From Borborobacter arsenicus (lineage in GTDB: Bacteria > Pseudomonadota > Alphaproteobacteria > Rhizobiales > Rhizobiaceae): 64,000 nucleotides of DNA. The DNA is taken from positions 313,928-377,927 of the forward strand of contig NZ_ML133509.1 in NCBI RefSeq assembly GCF_003934165.1. Direction: 5' to 3'. The notes beneath the pieces are model-generated. The model did not search any database. It worked only from the letters and a program-made list of their open reading frames with translations, and was not told the DNA's origin. Positions within the stretch are counted from its first letter, which is position 1, and each line of letters begins with the position of its first letter. A program made the translations under genes and the position numbers. This document shows positions 8,007 through 15,614 of this stretch, in pieces.

Positions 8007-8121
8007 GTCGGCGCCTACCTCCTCCCAGGTTCCGACCGATACGGTCAGCTTTCACCTCCTCCCGATTGCTGACCGACCCTAACGACACCCGCCGGACCTC
8101 CTCCCCCGGCGGGTGTTGTCG
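8007..8121 (+). ncRNA. Cuckoo/CcsR-type anti-Shine-Dalgarno sRNA, unit 3
   Basis: Hairpins at 8007-8036, 8043-8074 and 8086-8115, with CCTCCTCCC at 8018-8026, 8055-8063 and 8097-8105. Sequence matches unit 2 through the third hairpin, then diverges to TTGTCGTTTC, a slightly better terminator tail than in units 1 and 2. This is probably where the full transcript ends. Confidence 0.85.
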
Positions 8122-8152
8122 TTTCAGGGCTTGGACGATCCAGGCCGCGCGC

Positions 8153-8758
8153 TCACCGCACGCCCATCACGCCGCGGGTCAACCATTGCGACAGCTTCAT
8201 GATGTCGGGAGGACCACCCGTCGGCGTATACCAGCTATCGATCGTCCATTTCTCTCCCGATCTGTCCCGCAAGACCGCTGTCGAATGCGGGTAGCGGCCA
8301 TCGATCAGGAAGCCGCGGGTCACGTTGCGCTGAACCGTGTGATGCTTCAGCAGGCCGCGCCTTTCGAGATAGAGCAGGAAGGTGCGGGTGTTGGTCGATT
8401 CGTCGATGCAATCCATCTGGCCGCGCCTGTGCCACTGCCTGGCATTCGACTTGGCATGGTCGCGCACGCCGACCACGCTGGCAGCGCGGCTCTCGTAATA
8501 CTGAACCGCCTTGGAGACGGCGGCGCGTTCGGCGTGCGGCGAGGCGCGGCCTGCGGCAAGGATTGCACTGATGCGCCTTGCGTCTGCGGCGCCTAGATCA
8601 AGTTGCGACTGGAAATGACAGCCGAAACCGTGGCAGATTTTCAACCGCGCGGCGCCTTTGGCGCTATCTCCCGCTGGTTGGGCGAATGCCGGGCCCCAAC
8701 CGGCCGCAAAGGCGGCGAATACCAGGATAGCGGCGCGCATGCGGGCAGGATACGTCAT
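8153..8758 (-). CDS. Secreted hypothetical protein
   Basis: About 201 residues with a Sec signal peptide ([21 protein letters not shown]; cleavage after AFA). The mature part has a cysteine pair in CHGFGCHFQ near its start and a motif [11 protein letters not shown] followed by [16 protein letters not shown] in the middle, which I recognise only as a conserved pattern in small periplasmic alphaproteobacterial proteins. No catalytic role can be assigned. ATG at 8758 is used; ATG at 8740 would begin directly at the signal peptide. It converges with the sRNA array. Confidence 0.72.
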   Translation of the reverse strand: MTYPARMRAAILVFAAFAAGWGPAFAQPAGDSAKGAARLKICHGFGCHFQSQLDLGAADARRISAILAAGRASPHAERAAVSKAVQYYESRAASVVGVRDHAKSNARQWHRRGQMDCIDESTNTRTFLLYLERRGLLKHHTVQRNVTRGFLIDGRYPHSTAVLRDRSGEKWTIDSWYTPTGGPPDIMKLSQWLTRGVMGVR

Positions 8759-8883
8759 CGCCAAGGACTAGCCGGGCACTTTCGCCAGAGCAAGGAAAGA
8801 CATTCGCCAGCCGCAGTCGAGCACAACAGGGCAACGGCGTTGTTCCGATTGATTTCGTCCACTCTTCGGCCTATTTCCCGCGC

Positions 8884-10293
8884 ATGACAACAAAACCCTT
8901 GCACGTCATCGGCGGCGGTCTTGCCGGCTCGGAAGCAGCCTGGCAGGCGGCCAATGCCGGCGTGCCCGTTATCCTGCATGAAATGCGGCCGGTACGCGGC
9001 ACCGATGCGCACAAGACGGACGGGCTTGCCGAACTGGTCTGCTCCAATTCCTTCCGGTCCGACGACGCACAGGCGAATGCCGTCGGCCTCTTGCATGCGG
9101 AGATGCGGCTGGCGGGTTCGCTGATCATGGCAAGTGCGGATACGAATCAAGTGCCTGCCGGCGGCGCGCTAGCCGTCGACCGCGACGGCTTTTCGGCGGC
9201 TGTGACGGCAAAACTGCAATCGCATCCGCTGATTAACATTGTCCGCGAGGAAATGGCCGGGCTGCCGCCGGAAGATTGGCACCAGGCGATTATCGCCACC
9301 GGCCCGCTCACCGCACCTTCACTGGCAGAAGCCATTGCGCAGAAAACAGGCGCCGATGCGCTGGCCTTTTTCGATGCGATCGCGCCGATCGTGCATTTCG
9401 ACACGATCGACATGGATATCTGCTGGTTCCAGTCGCGCTATGACAAGATTGGCCCGGGCGGCACCGGCCAGGATTACATCAACTGCCCGATGGACAAGCC
9501 GCAATATGAAGCCTTCGTGCAGGCGCTGATCGACGGCGGCAAGACCGAGTTCAAGCAGTGGGAAGGCACGCCCTATTTCGACGGCTGCCTGCCGATCGAG
9601 ATCATGGCCGAGCGTGGCGCCGAAACATTGCGCCACGGGCCGATGAAGCCGATGGGTCTCACCAATGCGCATAATCCGTCAGTCAAGGCTTACGCAGTCG
9701 TCCAATTGCGCCAGGACAACGCGCTCGGCACGCTCTACAATATGGTCGGTTTCCAGACCAAGCTGAAACATGCCGAGCAGGTGCGCATCTTCCGTACCAT
9801 TCCGGGGCTGGAAAATGCAGATTTCGCCCGGTTGGGCGGCCTGCATCGCAACACCTACATCAATTCGCCGACCCTGCTGGACGACACGCTTCAGCTCACG
9901 GGCCGGGACGGGTTGCGATTCGCCGGCCAGATCACCGGCTGCGAAGGCTATGTCGAATCTGCGGCGATAGGACTTCTGGCGGGACGTTTCGCCGCCGCAG
10001 AACTCCTTGGCGGCTCAGCCTCCGCCCCGCCCGTAACGACGGCGTTCGGCGCGTTGCTCAACCATATCACCGGCGGCCACATCGTTTCCGAAGACGAGCC
10101 GGGCAAGCGCTCCTTCCAGCCGATGAACATAAATTTCGGCCTCTTTCCGCCGGTGGAAGCGCCGAAATCGGAAGGCAAGCGCTTGCGCGGCAAGGACAAG
10201 ATCGTCGCCAAGCGCCATGCGATAACCGCACGTGCGCTGGCCGATTGCCGTGCGTGGCTTGGTCTTTCGGAAGGTGCGCAGGCGGCCGAATAG
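8884..10293 (+). CDS. trmFO: Methylenetetrahydrofolate-tRNA-(uracil-54-C5)-methyltransferase
   Basis: Folate- and FAD-dependent enzyme that makes ribothymidine at position 54 of tRNA, using 5,10-methylene-tetrahydrofolate as carbon donor. The 469-residue protein opens with the FAD-binding [11 protein letters not shown] and shows family blocks [38 protein letters not shown] and [16 protein letters not shown] near the second flavin contact. Length matches the family. It is monocistronic in appearance and converges with the phytoene-synthase-like gene, with only 11 bp between stops. Confidence 0.95.
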   Translation: MTTKPLHVIGGGLAGSEAAWQAANAGVPVILHEMRPVRGTDAHKTDGLAELVCSNSFRSDDAQANAVGLLHAEMRLAGSLIMASADTNQVPAGGALAVDRDGFSAAVTAKLQSHPLINIVREEMAGLPPEDWHQAIIATGPLTAPSLAEAIAQKTGADALAFFDAIAPIVHFDTIDMDICWFQSRYDKIGPGGTGQDYINCPMDKPQYEAFVQALIDGGKTEFKQWEGTPYFDGCLPIEIMAERGAETLRHGPMKPMGLTNAHNPSVKAYAVVQLRQDNALGTLYNMVGFQTKLKHAEQVRIFRTIPGLENADFARLGGLHRNTYINSPTLLDDTLQLTGRDGLRFAGQITGCEGYVESAAIGLLAGRFAAAELLGGSASAPPVTTAFGALLNHITGGHIVSEDEPGKRSFQPMNINFGLFPPVEAPKSEGKRLRGKDKIVAKRHAITARALADCRAWLGLSEGAQAAE

Positions 10294-10304
10294 AAAGCCT
10301 CAGC

Positions 10305-11156
10305 TTACTCGGCCGACCACCCCCGCGTCGCATGGCGAAACAAGATCCAATGCCTCGTGATGCCCGCCAGCTCCGGGGCGGATTTGAACGCCCGAGCACC
10401 GGCAGCAGAAATCCGCTTCAGATAGGCGCCGCTCAGCGATGCCGGCAGATAGGCCGGGCGCAAACCTGGCGGCAAGTCCGCCGCACGGCGCTGGAACGCG
10501 GCGAGATGCTCCCGGGCAAGTGCACTCATGGCAGCAACGATCTCAGCGGCCCCGGCCCCGTCCTGCCCCTTCAGACATTCCTCCGGCGAGGACCCAGCCG
10601 CTGCCAGGATGTCCTTCGGCACGAAACACTGGCCGCGCGCCTTGTGCATCGGCAGCAGCCGCAACAGGCCGGCTATCGCCTGGGCACAGCCGGTATGCCC
10701 TGCCAGATCGGCGCATTCGGGTGCTGCCTCCGGATCGAGGATCAGTGAGGCGAGCTGGATCAAGGCCCCGGCGGTCTCGCCGCAATAGCCCTCAAGATCG
10801 TTCCGAGACGGCATCGGGTCGTCGTAAAGGTCGAATATCCGCGCATCGAGATAGTTCAGGAATGCATCCTGCGGCAGGTGATACTCGACGATCGCGCCGA
10901 TCAGCGCCTCGGCGGTCGGGTGTCCTGCGGCTGCATGCATGGTCCCGGCCGAAATCACGTCACGCCACCACTGCAGGCGAACCTCGCCCGGCAATGCTTC
11001 GCGAATGCGGTCACGAATACCTGCAATCTCAGCATTGAAGGCATAGAGCGCAAACAGGGCTGGCCGCTTGTCTTCCGGCGCATAGAGCACGGAAAGATAA
11101 CGATCGCGGTCGGCAGAGCGCACCGCCTCCATCACGATGGCGGCTCGATCATTCAT
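10305..11156 (-). CDS. Squalene/phytoene synthase family protein (NDUFAF6-like)
   Basis: A 283-residue protein of the trans-isoprenyl diphosphate synthase fold. The first region ALFALYAFNAEIAGIRD replaces the usual metal-binding DxxxD of true phytoene synthases, whereas the second region keeps DLYDDPMPSRNDLEGYCGETAG. No carotenoid genes are nearby. This fits the subgroup related to mitochondrial NDUFAF6, a complex I assembly factor without proven prenyl-transferase activity. It follows the Mth938-like gene (an NDUFAF3 relative) with a 1-bp gap, downstream of yajC-secDF. The family is clear; the biochemical role is inferred. Confidence 0.85.
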   Translation of the reverse strand: MNDRAAIVMEAVRSADRDRYLSVLYAPEDKRPALFALYAFNAEIAGIRDRIREALPGEVRLQWWRDVISAGTMHAAAGHPTAEALIGAIVEYHLPQDAFLNYLDARIFDLYDDPMPSRNDLEGYCGETAGALIQLASLILDPEAAPECADLAGHTGCAQAIAGLLRLLPMHKARGQCFVPKDILAAAGSSPEECLKGQDGAGAAEIVAAMSALAREHLAAFQRRAADLPPGLRPAYLPASLSGAYLKRISAAGARAFKSAPELAGITRHWILFRHATRGWSAE

Positions 11157-11157
11157 G

Positions 11158-11547
11158 TCAATCTACGGCAATGAGTGCGGCAGCCACGGCGCGGTCTTCG
11201 GCCAGAAGCACATTGTAGGTACGAACCGCCGCCCCGGTCGACATCGGGTCCGCCGAGATGTGCGCCTGCTTCAATGCCGCCCTGAGGTCGGCACCGAGCG
11301 GACGCAAATCCGTGCCGCTCCCGACCAGCAAAACCTCTATCTCGCTTGCCTCTGCCAACACGCGGGCAAAGTCCTGAGGCGTGAGCTTCAGGGGGTCGGC
11401 GGGCTCCCAGCCATAGATGCCCGAAGGCAGGCAGAGGAGCGAGCCGCGATGCGACATGTCGGCGAATCTGAAACCGCCATTGCCATAGGCCTCGACCGGA
11501 GCGCGGCCGGGAAAATGCGCTTCGCGGATCACGACCCCGGCCGACAT
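11158..11547 (-). CDS. Mth938-like domain protein (NDUFAF3-like)
   Basis: A 129-residue protein with the DUF498/Mth938 fold pattern: an N-terminal GGFRFADMSHRGSLLCLPSGIYGW, a central EVLLVGSGTDLRPL and an end MSTGAAVRTYNVLLAEDRAVAAALI. Mitochondrial NDUFAF3 is the eukaryotic member and acts in early complex I assembly. The gene lies 9 bp behind secDF and 1 bp ahead of the phytoene-synthase-like gene, so all are probably one operon with yajC. Function in bacteria is unproven. Confidence 0.88.
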   Translation of the reverse strand: MSAGVVIREAHFPGRAPVEAYGNGGFRFADMSHRGSLLCLPSGIYGWEPADPLKLTPQDFARVLAEASEIEVLLVGSGTDLRPLGADLRAALKQAHISADPMSTGAAVRTYNVLLAEDRAVAAALIAVD

Positions 11548-11556
11548 GGCAAACCC

Positions 11557-14115
11557 TTATGACTTCGACGGCTGGGCCGTCCGCGGGGCAACTGCATCCG
11601 TGCCCTTGTCGAACATGTCGCCGCGCAGCTTGAACAGGATCAGCAGCGGACCGGCCACGAAGATCGATGAGTAGGTGCCGACGATCACGCCGAACAGCAT
11701 GGCGAGCATGAAGGAACTGATGACCTCGCCGCCGAACAGATAGAGCGCGATCAGGGCAAACAGTGTCGTCAGGCCCGTCAGGAAGGTTCGTGACAGCGTC
11801 TGGCTCAATGACAGATTGAGCAGCTCGATGATCGGCATCTTCTTGTAGCGCCGCAGATTCTCGCGGACGCGGTCATAGATCACGACGGTGTCGTTGATCG
11901 AATAACCGACCACGGTGAGTATTGCCGCGATACTGGACAGATTGAATTCCAGGCCGGCAATGACATAGAGGCCGACCATCATGATCACGTCATGCAGCGT
12001 GGAAACGATGGCGCCGACCGCGAACTGCCATTCGAACCGGAACCAGACATAAAGCAGCATGGCAAACATCGAGGCGATGACGCCGATCGTGCCGGTCATG
12101 GCAAGCTCGGCCGACACCGTTGGCCCGACTACTTCGACGCGGCGGAAATCATAGTCCGATTCCAGTGCGCCGCGCATTTTCTCCAGGACCGACTGTTCGG
12201 CATTGTCGCCGCCTTCCGCCTGCCCTTCCACGCGGATCATCAGGTCACGGCCATCGCCGAATTCCTGCACCTGGACGTCGCCGATATTGACCTCACCCAG
12301 ACGTGCACGCACGTCGCCGGCATCTGCAACGCCGTTCTTGGCCTGCACCTCGATCATCGAGCCGCCCTTGAAGTCGACGCCGTAATTCATGTCGACCGTG
12401 GCGAACAGCACCGCAATCACGATCGATGCGGCAGCCGATAATGCAAAGGCAAGGTTACGCCAGCGCATGATGTTGAGCTTGGGGTCAAGCGGCAGATAGT
12501 GCACCAGCCCCGCCGGCAGGTTGGTGGGCTTGCTGCGCTTCAGCCACACCGCAATCAGCCAACGGGTCAGGGTGAAAGCCGTGAAGACAGTGGTGACGAT
12601 ACCGATGGCAAGCGTGACCGCGAAGCCACGGATAGGCCCCGTGCCCATATAGAACAGGATCACCGCAGCGATAAGGGTGGTCAAATTGGCGTCAACGATC
12701 GTGGCCAGAGCGCGCTGGAAACCTGAATCAAGAGATTGCACCAGGGACCTGCCCTGCTCCCGCTCCTCGCGCACACGCTCGAAGATGATGACGTTGGAAT
12801 CGACCGCCATGCCCATCGTCAAAACGATACCGGCAATGCCCGGCAGCGTCAGCGTCGCACCCAGCACGGTCAGGATCGCAATGATCATCGAGACGTTGGC
12901 GGCAAGGCCGATACAGGCAAGCAGACCAAGGCTGCCATAGGCCAGCAGCATGAAGGCAAACACCAGCACGGCCGCGATCATCGAGGCATAGGCGCCGGCT
13001 GAAATCGAATCGGCACCGAGGCTCGGGCCGACCGTGCGCTCTTCGATGATGGTGAGGTCGGCCGGCAGTGCGCCAGCGCGCAACAGCACGGCGAGGTCGT
13101 TGGCGCTCTGGGTGGTGAAATTGCCGGAGATTTGTCCCGATCCACCAAGGATGGGTTCGCGTATCTGCGGAGCCGAAATCACCTGATTGTCGAGAATGAT
13201 GGCAAACAGCCGTCCGACATTCTGCTGGGTCGCCTGGCCGAAGCGCGATGCACCCTTGGAATCGAAGCGGAAGGAAACGACCGGCTCGCTGGTCTGCTGA
13301 TTGAAGGTCGCCTGGGCATCGACAAGGTTTTCGCCCGCAACGATGACCCTGTCCTCGATCAGATAGGGAACCGGCGGATCGTCCTGTGAATAAAGGACCG
13401 ACGTTCCGACCGGTGGGCGGCCTTCAATCGCCTCCTGCACCGGCATGCTCTGATCGACCATCTGGAAGGTCAGCTTGGCAGTCTGGCCGAGAATATCCTT
13501 CAGCCGCTGCGGGTCCTGCAACCCGGGCACCTGCACGAGGATGCGGTCCGCACCCTGGCGCTGGATAATCGGCTCGGTCGTGCCAAGCTCGTTGACGCGC
13601 CGCCCGACGACCTCGATCGACTGGGAAACCGCATTGCTGACCCGGTAGTCGATGCCTTCCTCGGTGAGCGTATAGCGCAGCAATCCGGGCTCGGGTTCCT
13701 CGAGCTCGGTTTCGACGATGGAGCCAGCGCCGAAAAGACTTGCCGAAATCGGCTGGGTCAGTCCCGCAAGTGCCGTCTTGGCCTTATCGACCTCATTGGC
13801 CTCGCGAATGCGGACCTGGACGGACTTGCCGCTGCCGGTCAGGCCGGTATAGCCGATCTTGGCATCGCGCAGCAGTGTGCGGATGTCGTCGCGCGTGGTA
13901 ACCAGCCGCTCATCGATGAGGTCCTGCCGGTCGATCGCCAGAAGAATGTGTGACCCACCCTGCAAGTCGAGGCCAAGTGTCATCGCCTGCTTTGGAAGCC
14001 AGTCCGGCAAGGCATCGCGCACTGCCTGCGAAAGCAGGTTGGGCGCGGAAAAGATCACGCCCAGCGCGACAATCGCCCAGATAAAAATGGTCTTCCAACG
14101 CGAAAAATAGAGCAT
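11557..14115 (-). CDS. secDF: Fused protein translocase subunit SecDF
   Basis: An 852-residue natural fusion of SecD (about residues 1-530) and SecF (about 548-852), the proton-motive-force-driven accessory to SecYEG. SecD features: first membrane segment, then TLGLDLQGGSHILLAID, the large periplasmic P1 region, and GIAGIVLTMGMAVDSNVIIFERVREE in the membrane half. SecF begins with another membrane segment followed by MNYGVDFKGGSMIEVQ, and has SSIAAILTVVGYSINDTVVIYDRVREN. Twelve membrane segments are expected. The start is ATG at 14115, 51 bp behind yajC. Confidence 0.95.
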   Translation of the reverse strand: MLYFSRWKTIFIWAIVALGVIFSAPNLLSQAVRDALPDWLPKQAMTLGLDLQGGSHILLAIDRQDLIDERLVTTRDDIRTLLRDAKIGYTGLTGSGKSVQVRIREANEVDKAKTALAGLTQPISASLFGAGSIVETELEEPEPGLLRYTLTEEGIDYRVSNAVSQSIEVVGRRVNELGTTEPIIQRQGADRILVQVPGLQDPQRLKDILGQTAKLTFQMVDQSMPVQEAIEGRPPVGTSVLYSQDDPPVPYLIEDRVIVAGENLVDAQATFNQQTSEPVVSFRFDSKGASRFGQATQQNVGRLFAIILDNQVISAPQIREPILGGSGQISGNFTTQSANDLAVLLRAGALPADLTIIEERTVGPSLGADSISAGAYASMIAAVLVFAFMLLAYGSLGLLACIGLAANVSMIIAILTVLGATLTLPGIAGIVLTMGMAVDSNVIIFERVREEREQGRSLVQSLDSGFQRALATIVDANLTTLIAAVILFYMGTGPIRGFAVTLAIGIVTTVFTAFTLTRWLIAVWLKRSKPTNLPAGLVHYLPLDPKLNIMRWRNLAFALSAAASIVIAVLFATVDMNYGVDFKGGSMIEVQAKNGVADAGDVRARLGEVNIGDVQVQEFGDGRDLMIRVEGQAEGGDNAEQSVLEKMRGALESDYDFRRVEVVGPTVSAELAMTGTIGVIASMFAMLLYVWFRFEWQFAVGAIVSTLHDVIMMVGLYVIAGLEFNLSSIAAILTVVGYSINDTVVIYDRVRENLRRYKKMPIIELLNLSLSQTLSRTFLTGLTTLFALIALYLFGGEVISSFMLAMLFGVIVGTYSSIFVAGPLLILFKLRGDMFDKGTDAVAPRTAQPSKS

Positions 14116-14166
14116 TTTGCCTCGTCAAATCAGGCCGTATTCAAGCAGCGCTTGCTGTCGGAGCGG

Positions 14167-14505
14167 CTATTTCTTGGCGTTCTGGTTGGCGATCGGCTCG
14201 CCCTTGACGCGCACATCCGCGATGGTCGAACGCAGGGCGGTCACCTTGGTGCCATTGCCAAGGTCAACCTCCAATTCGTTGTCGTCAATGACTTTCGTCA
14301 CCTTGCCGACAAAGCCGCCACCGGTCACCACCGTATCGCCACGCCGAATGGCTGCAAGCATCTCGCCGCGCTTCTTCATCTGCGTGCGCTGCGGCCGGAT
14401 GATCAGGAAATACATGATCACGAAAATCAGCACAAACGGCAAGACGCTGATCAACATATCAGGGCTTGCGCCCGTGCTCTGGGCGTATGCCGGTGTGACG
14501 AACAT
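14167..14505 (-). CDS. yajC: Preprotein translocase subunit YajC
   Basis: A 112-residue single-span inner-membrane protein. It begins MFVTPAYAQSTGA, then the membrane segment LISVLPFVLIFVIMYFLIIRPQ, the hallmark RPQRTQMKKRGEML and the cytoplasmic domain (GDTVVTGGGFVGKVTKV). AGGAG lies about eight bases before the ATG at 14505, which fixes the start against longer in-frame readings upstream. It heads the yajC-secDF-Mth938-phytoene-synthase-like operon. Confidence 0.95.
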   Translation of the reverse strand: MFVTPAYAQSTGASPDMLISVLPFVLIFVIMYFLIIRPQRTQMKKRGEMLAAIRRGDTVVTGGGFVGKVTKVIDDNELEVDLGNGTKVTALRSTIADVRVKGEPIANQNAKK

Positions 14506-14684
14506 CGAATAACTCCTGATGAGGTTAGGACGGGCTGGTAACGCACCCTGCGAAAGTTGGCCGGAATATAGTCGGTAAAGCCTCCATTGCAACTGCGCAA
14601 GCGGCTTGCATAGCGGCTTTTCCGCCAAGTTCACGCATGTTACATCGCGTAACGACACCGCCCGACATGAATATGGAATGCCGA

Positions 14685-15560
14685 ATGCCCGAGAACACGC
14701 TTGAAGCCCTGACCCACAAGATCGACCGGCTGATCGATGCCATTGAGCGCCTGGTACCGCCCTCGGCGCCACTGACCGATCTTACAGTCGCCGATTGCTT
14801 TGTCTGGGTGGCCGAACCCGGCTTCCTGGAGCCGGTTCATCACGTCAACCGCATCGATATAGACCTGATCCGTGGCGTGGACCGGATGCGTGATATCCTG
14901 ATGGACAACACCGCACGCTTCGCCAGGAGCCTTCCGGCCAACAATGTGCTGCTGTGGGGTGCGCGCGGCATGGGCAAATCGTCACTTGTAAAGTCCGTCC
15001 ATGCTTCGATCAATGCGTCGCAAAAGGCCGATGCGATGCTGAAACTGGTCGAGATCCATCGCGAGGACATCAACACGCTGCCAAAGCTGATGGCGATCCT
15101 GAAGGCGGCGCCCTTCCGCTTCATCCTGTTTTGCGACGACCTGTCCTTCGATCATGACGACACGTCCTACAAGTCGCTCAAGGCAGCGCTCGAGGGCGGC
15201 GTGGAAGGACGACCGGCCAACGTGATCTTCTATGCCACGTCCAATCGCCGGCACCTTCTGCCGCGCGACATGATCGACAATGAGCGCTCCACGGCGATCA
15301 ACCCCTCCGAGGCGATCGAGGAGAAGGTTTCGCTGTCCGACCGTTTCGGCCTGTGGCTGGGCTTCCACAAATGTTCGCAGGACGAGTATCTGGACATGGT
15401 GGACGGTTATGTCCGCTATCACGGCCTTGCCGTCAAACCTGAAGAGCTGCGCGCCGATGCGCTGGAGTGGGCAACGACGCGCGGCAGCCGCTCAGGGCGC
15501 GTCGCCTGGCAGTTCATCCAGGACCTGGCAGGGCGGCTGGGCCAGCCGTTGAAGGACTGA
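14685..15560 (+). CDS. DUF815 AAA-type ATPase
   Basis: A 291-residue P-loop protein. Walker A is WGARGMGKSSLVKSVH, Walker B is RFILFCDDLSFD, and a sensor-like NVIFYATSNRRHLLPRD follows, with an arginine-rich lid near the end. The DUF815 family resembles AAA proteins but has no established substrate. ATG at 14685 (MPENTLEAL) has GGA seven bases upstream; several in-frame ATGs upstream (14667, 14673, 14637) are possible. It is divergent from yajC and convergent with the NlpD-like gene. Confidence 0.88.
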   Translation: MPENTLEALTHKIDRLIDAIERLVPPSAPLTDLTVADCFVWVAEPGFLEPVHHVNRIDIDLIRGVDRMRDILMDNTARFARSLPANNVLLWGARGMGKSSLVKSVHASINASQKADAMLKLVEIHREDINTLPKLMAILKAAPFRFILFCDDLSFDHDDTSYKSLKAALEGGVEGRPANVIFYATSNRRHLLPRDMIDNERSTAINPSEAIEEKVSLSDRFGLWLGFHKCSQDEYLDMVDGYVRYHGLAVKPEELRADALEWATTRGSRSGRVAWQFIQDLAGRLGQPLKD

Positions 15561-15569
15561 GCCGGCGAG

Positions 15570-15592
15570 TGGCGGCGATGTGATCGCCGCCA
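15570..15592. terminator. Hairpin between convergent DUF815 and NlpD-like genes
   Basis: Perfect 10-bp inverted repeat TGGCGGCGAT/ATCGCCGCCA with a 3-nt loop, 9 bp after the DUF815 ATPase stop. There is no T-run, so termination in either direction is plausible but unproven. Confidence 0.5.
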
Positions 15593-15614
15593 TCAAATGC
15601 AGTCTGCCTATCCG

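Larger units (their letters stand above)
7686..8118 (+). repeat. Three tandem 157-bp repeat units
   Basis: The units start at 7686, 7843 and 8000 (period exactly 157 bp); the third lacks the final linker of about 38 bp. Units 2 and 3 look identical over their shared length, and the linker between 1 and 2 equals that between 2 and 3. Unit 1 differs at scattered positions. Each unit encodes one three-hairpin RNA listed below. There are no variable spacers, so this is not a CRISPR array. Confidence 0.93.

Noticed and set aside
7686-8118. CRISPR array or protein-coding repeat
   Set aside because: Period is 157 bp with no variable spacers; short open frames repeat only because the DNA repeats and they carry no ribosome site. 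RNA hairpins explain the pattern better.
10305-11156. True phytoene synthase of a carotenoid pathway
   Set aside because: First DxxxD-type metal motif is absent and no crt genes are nearby; the complex I assembly-factor branch fits better.
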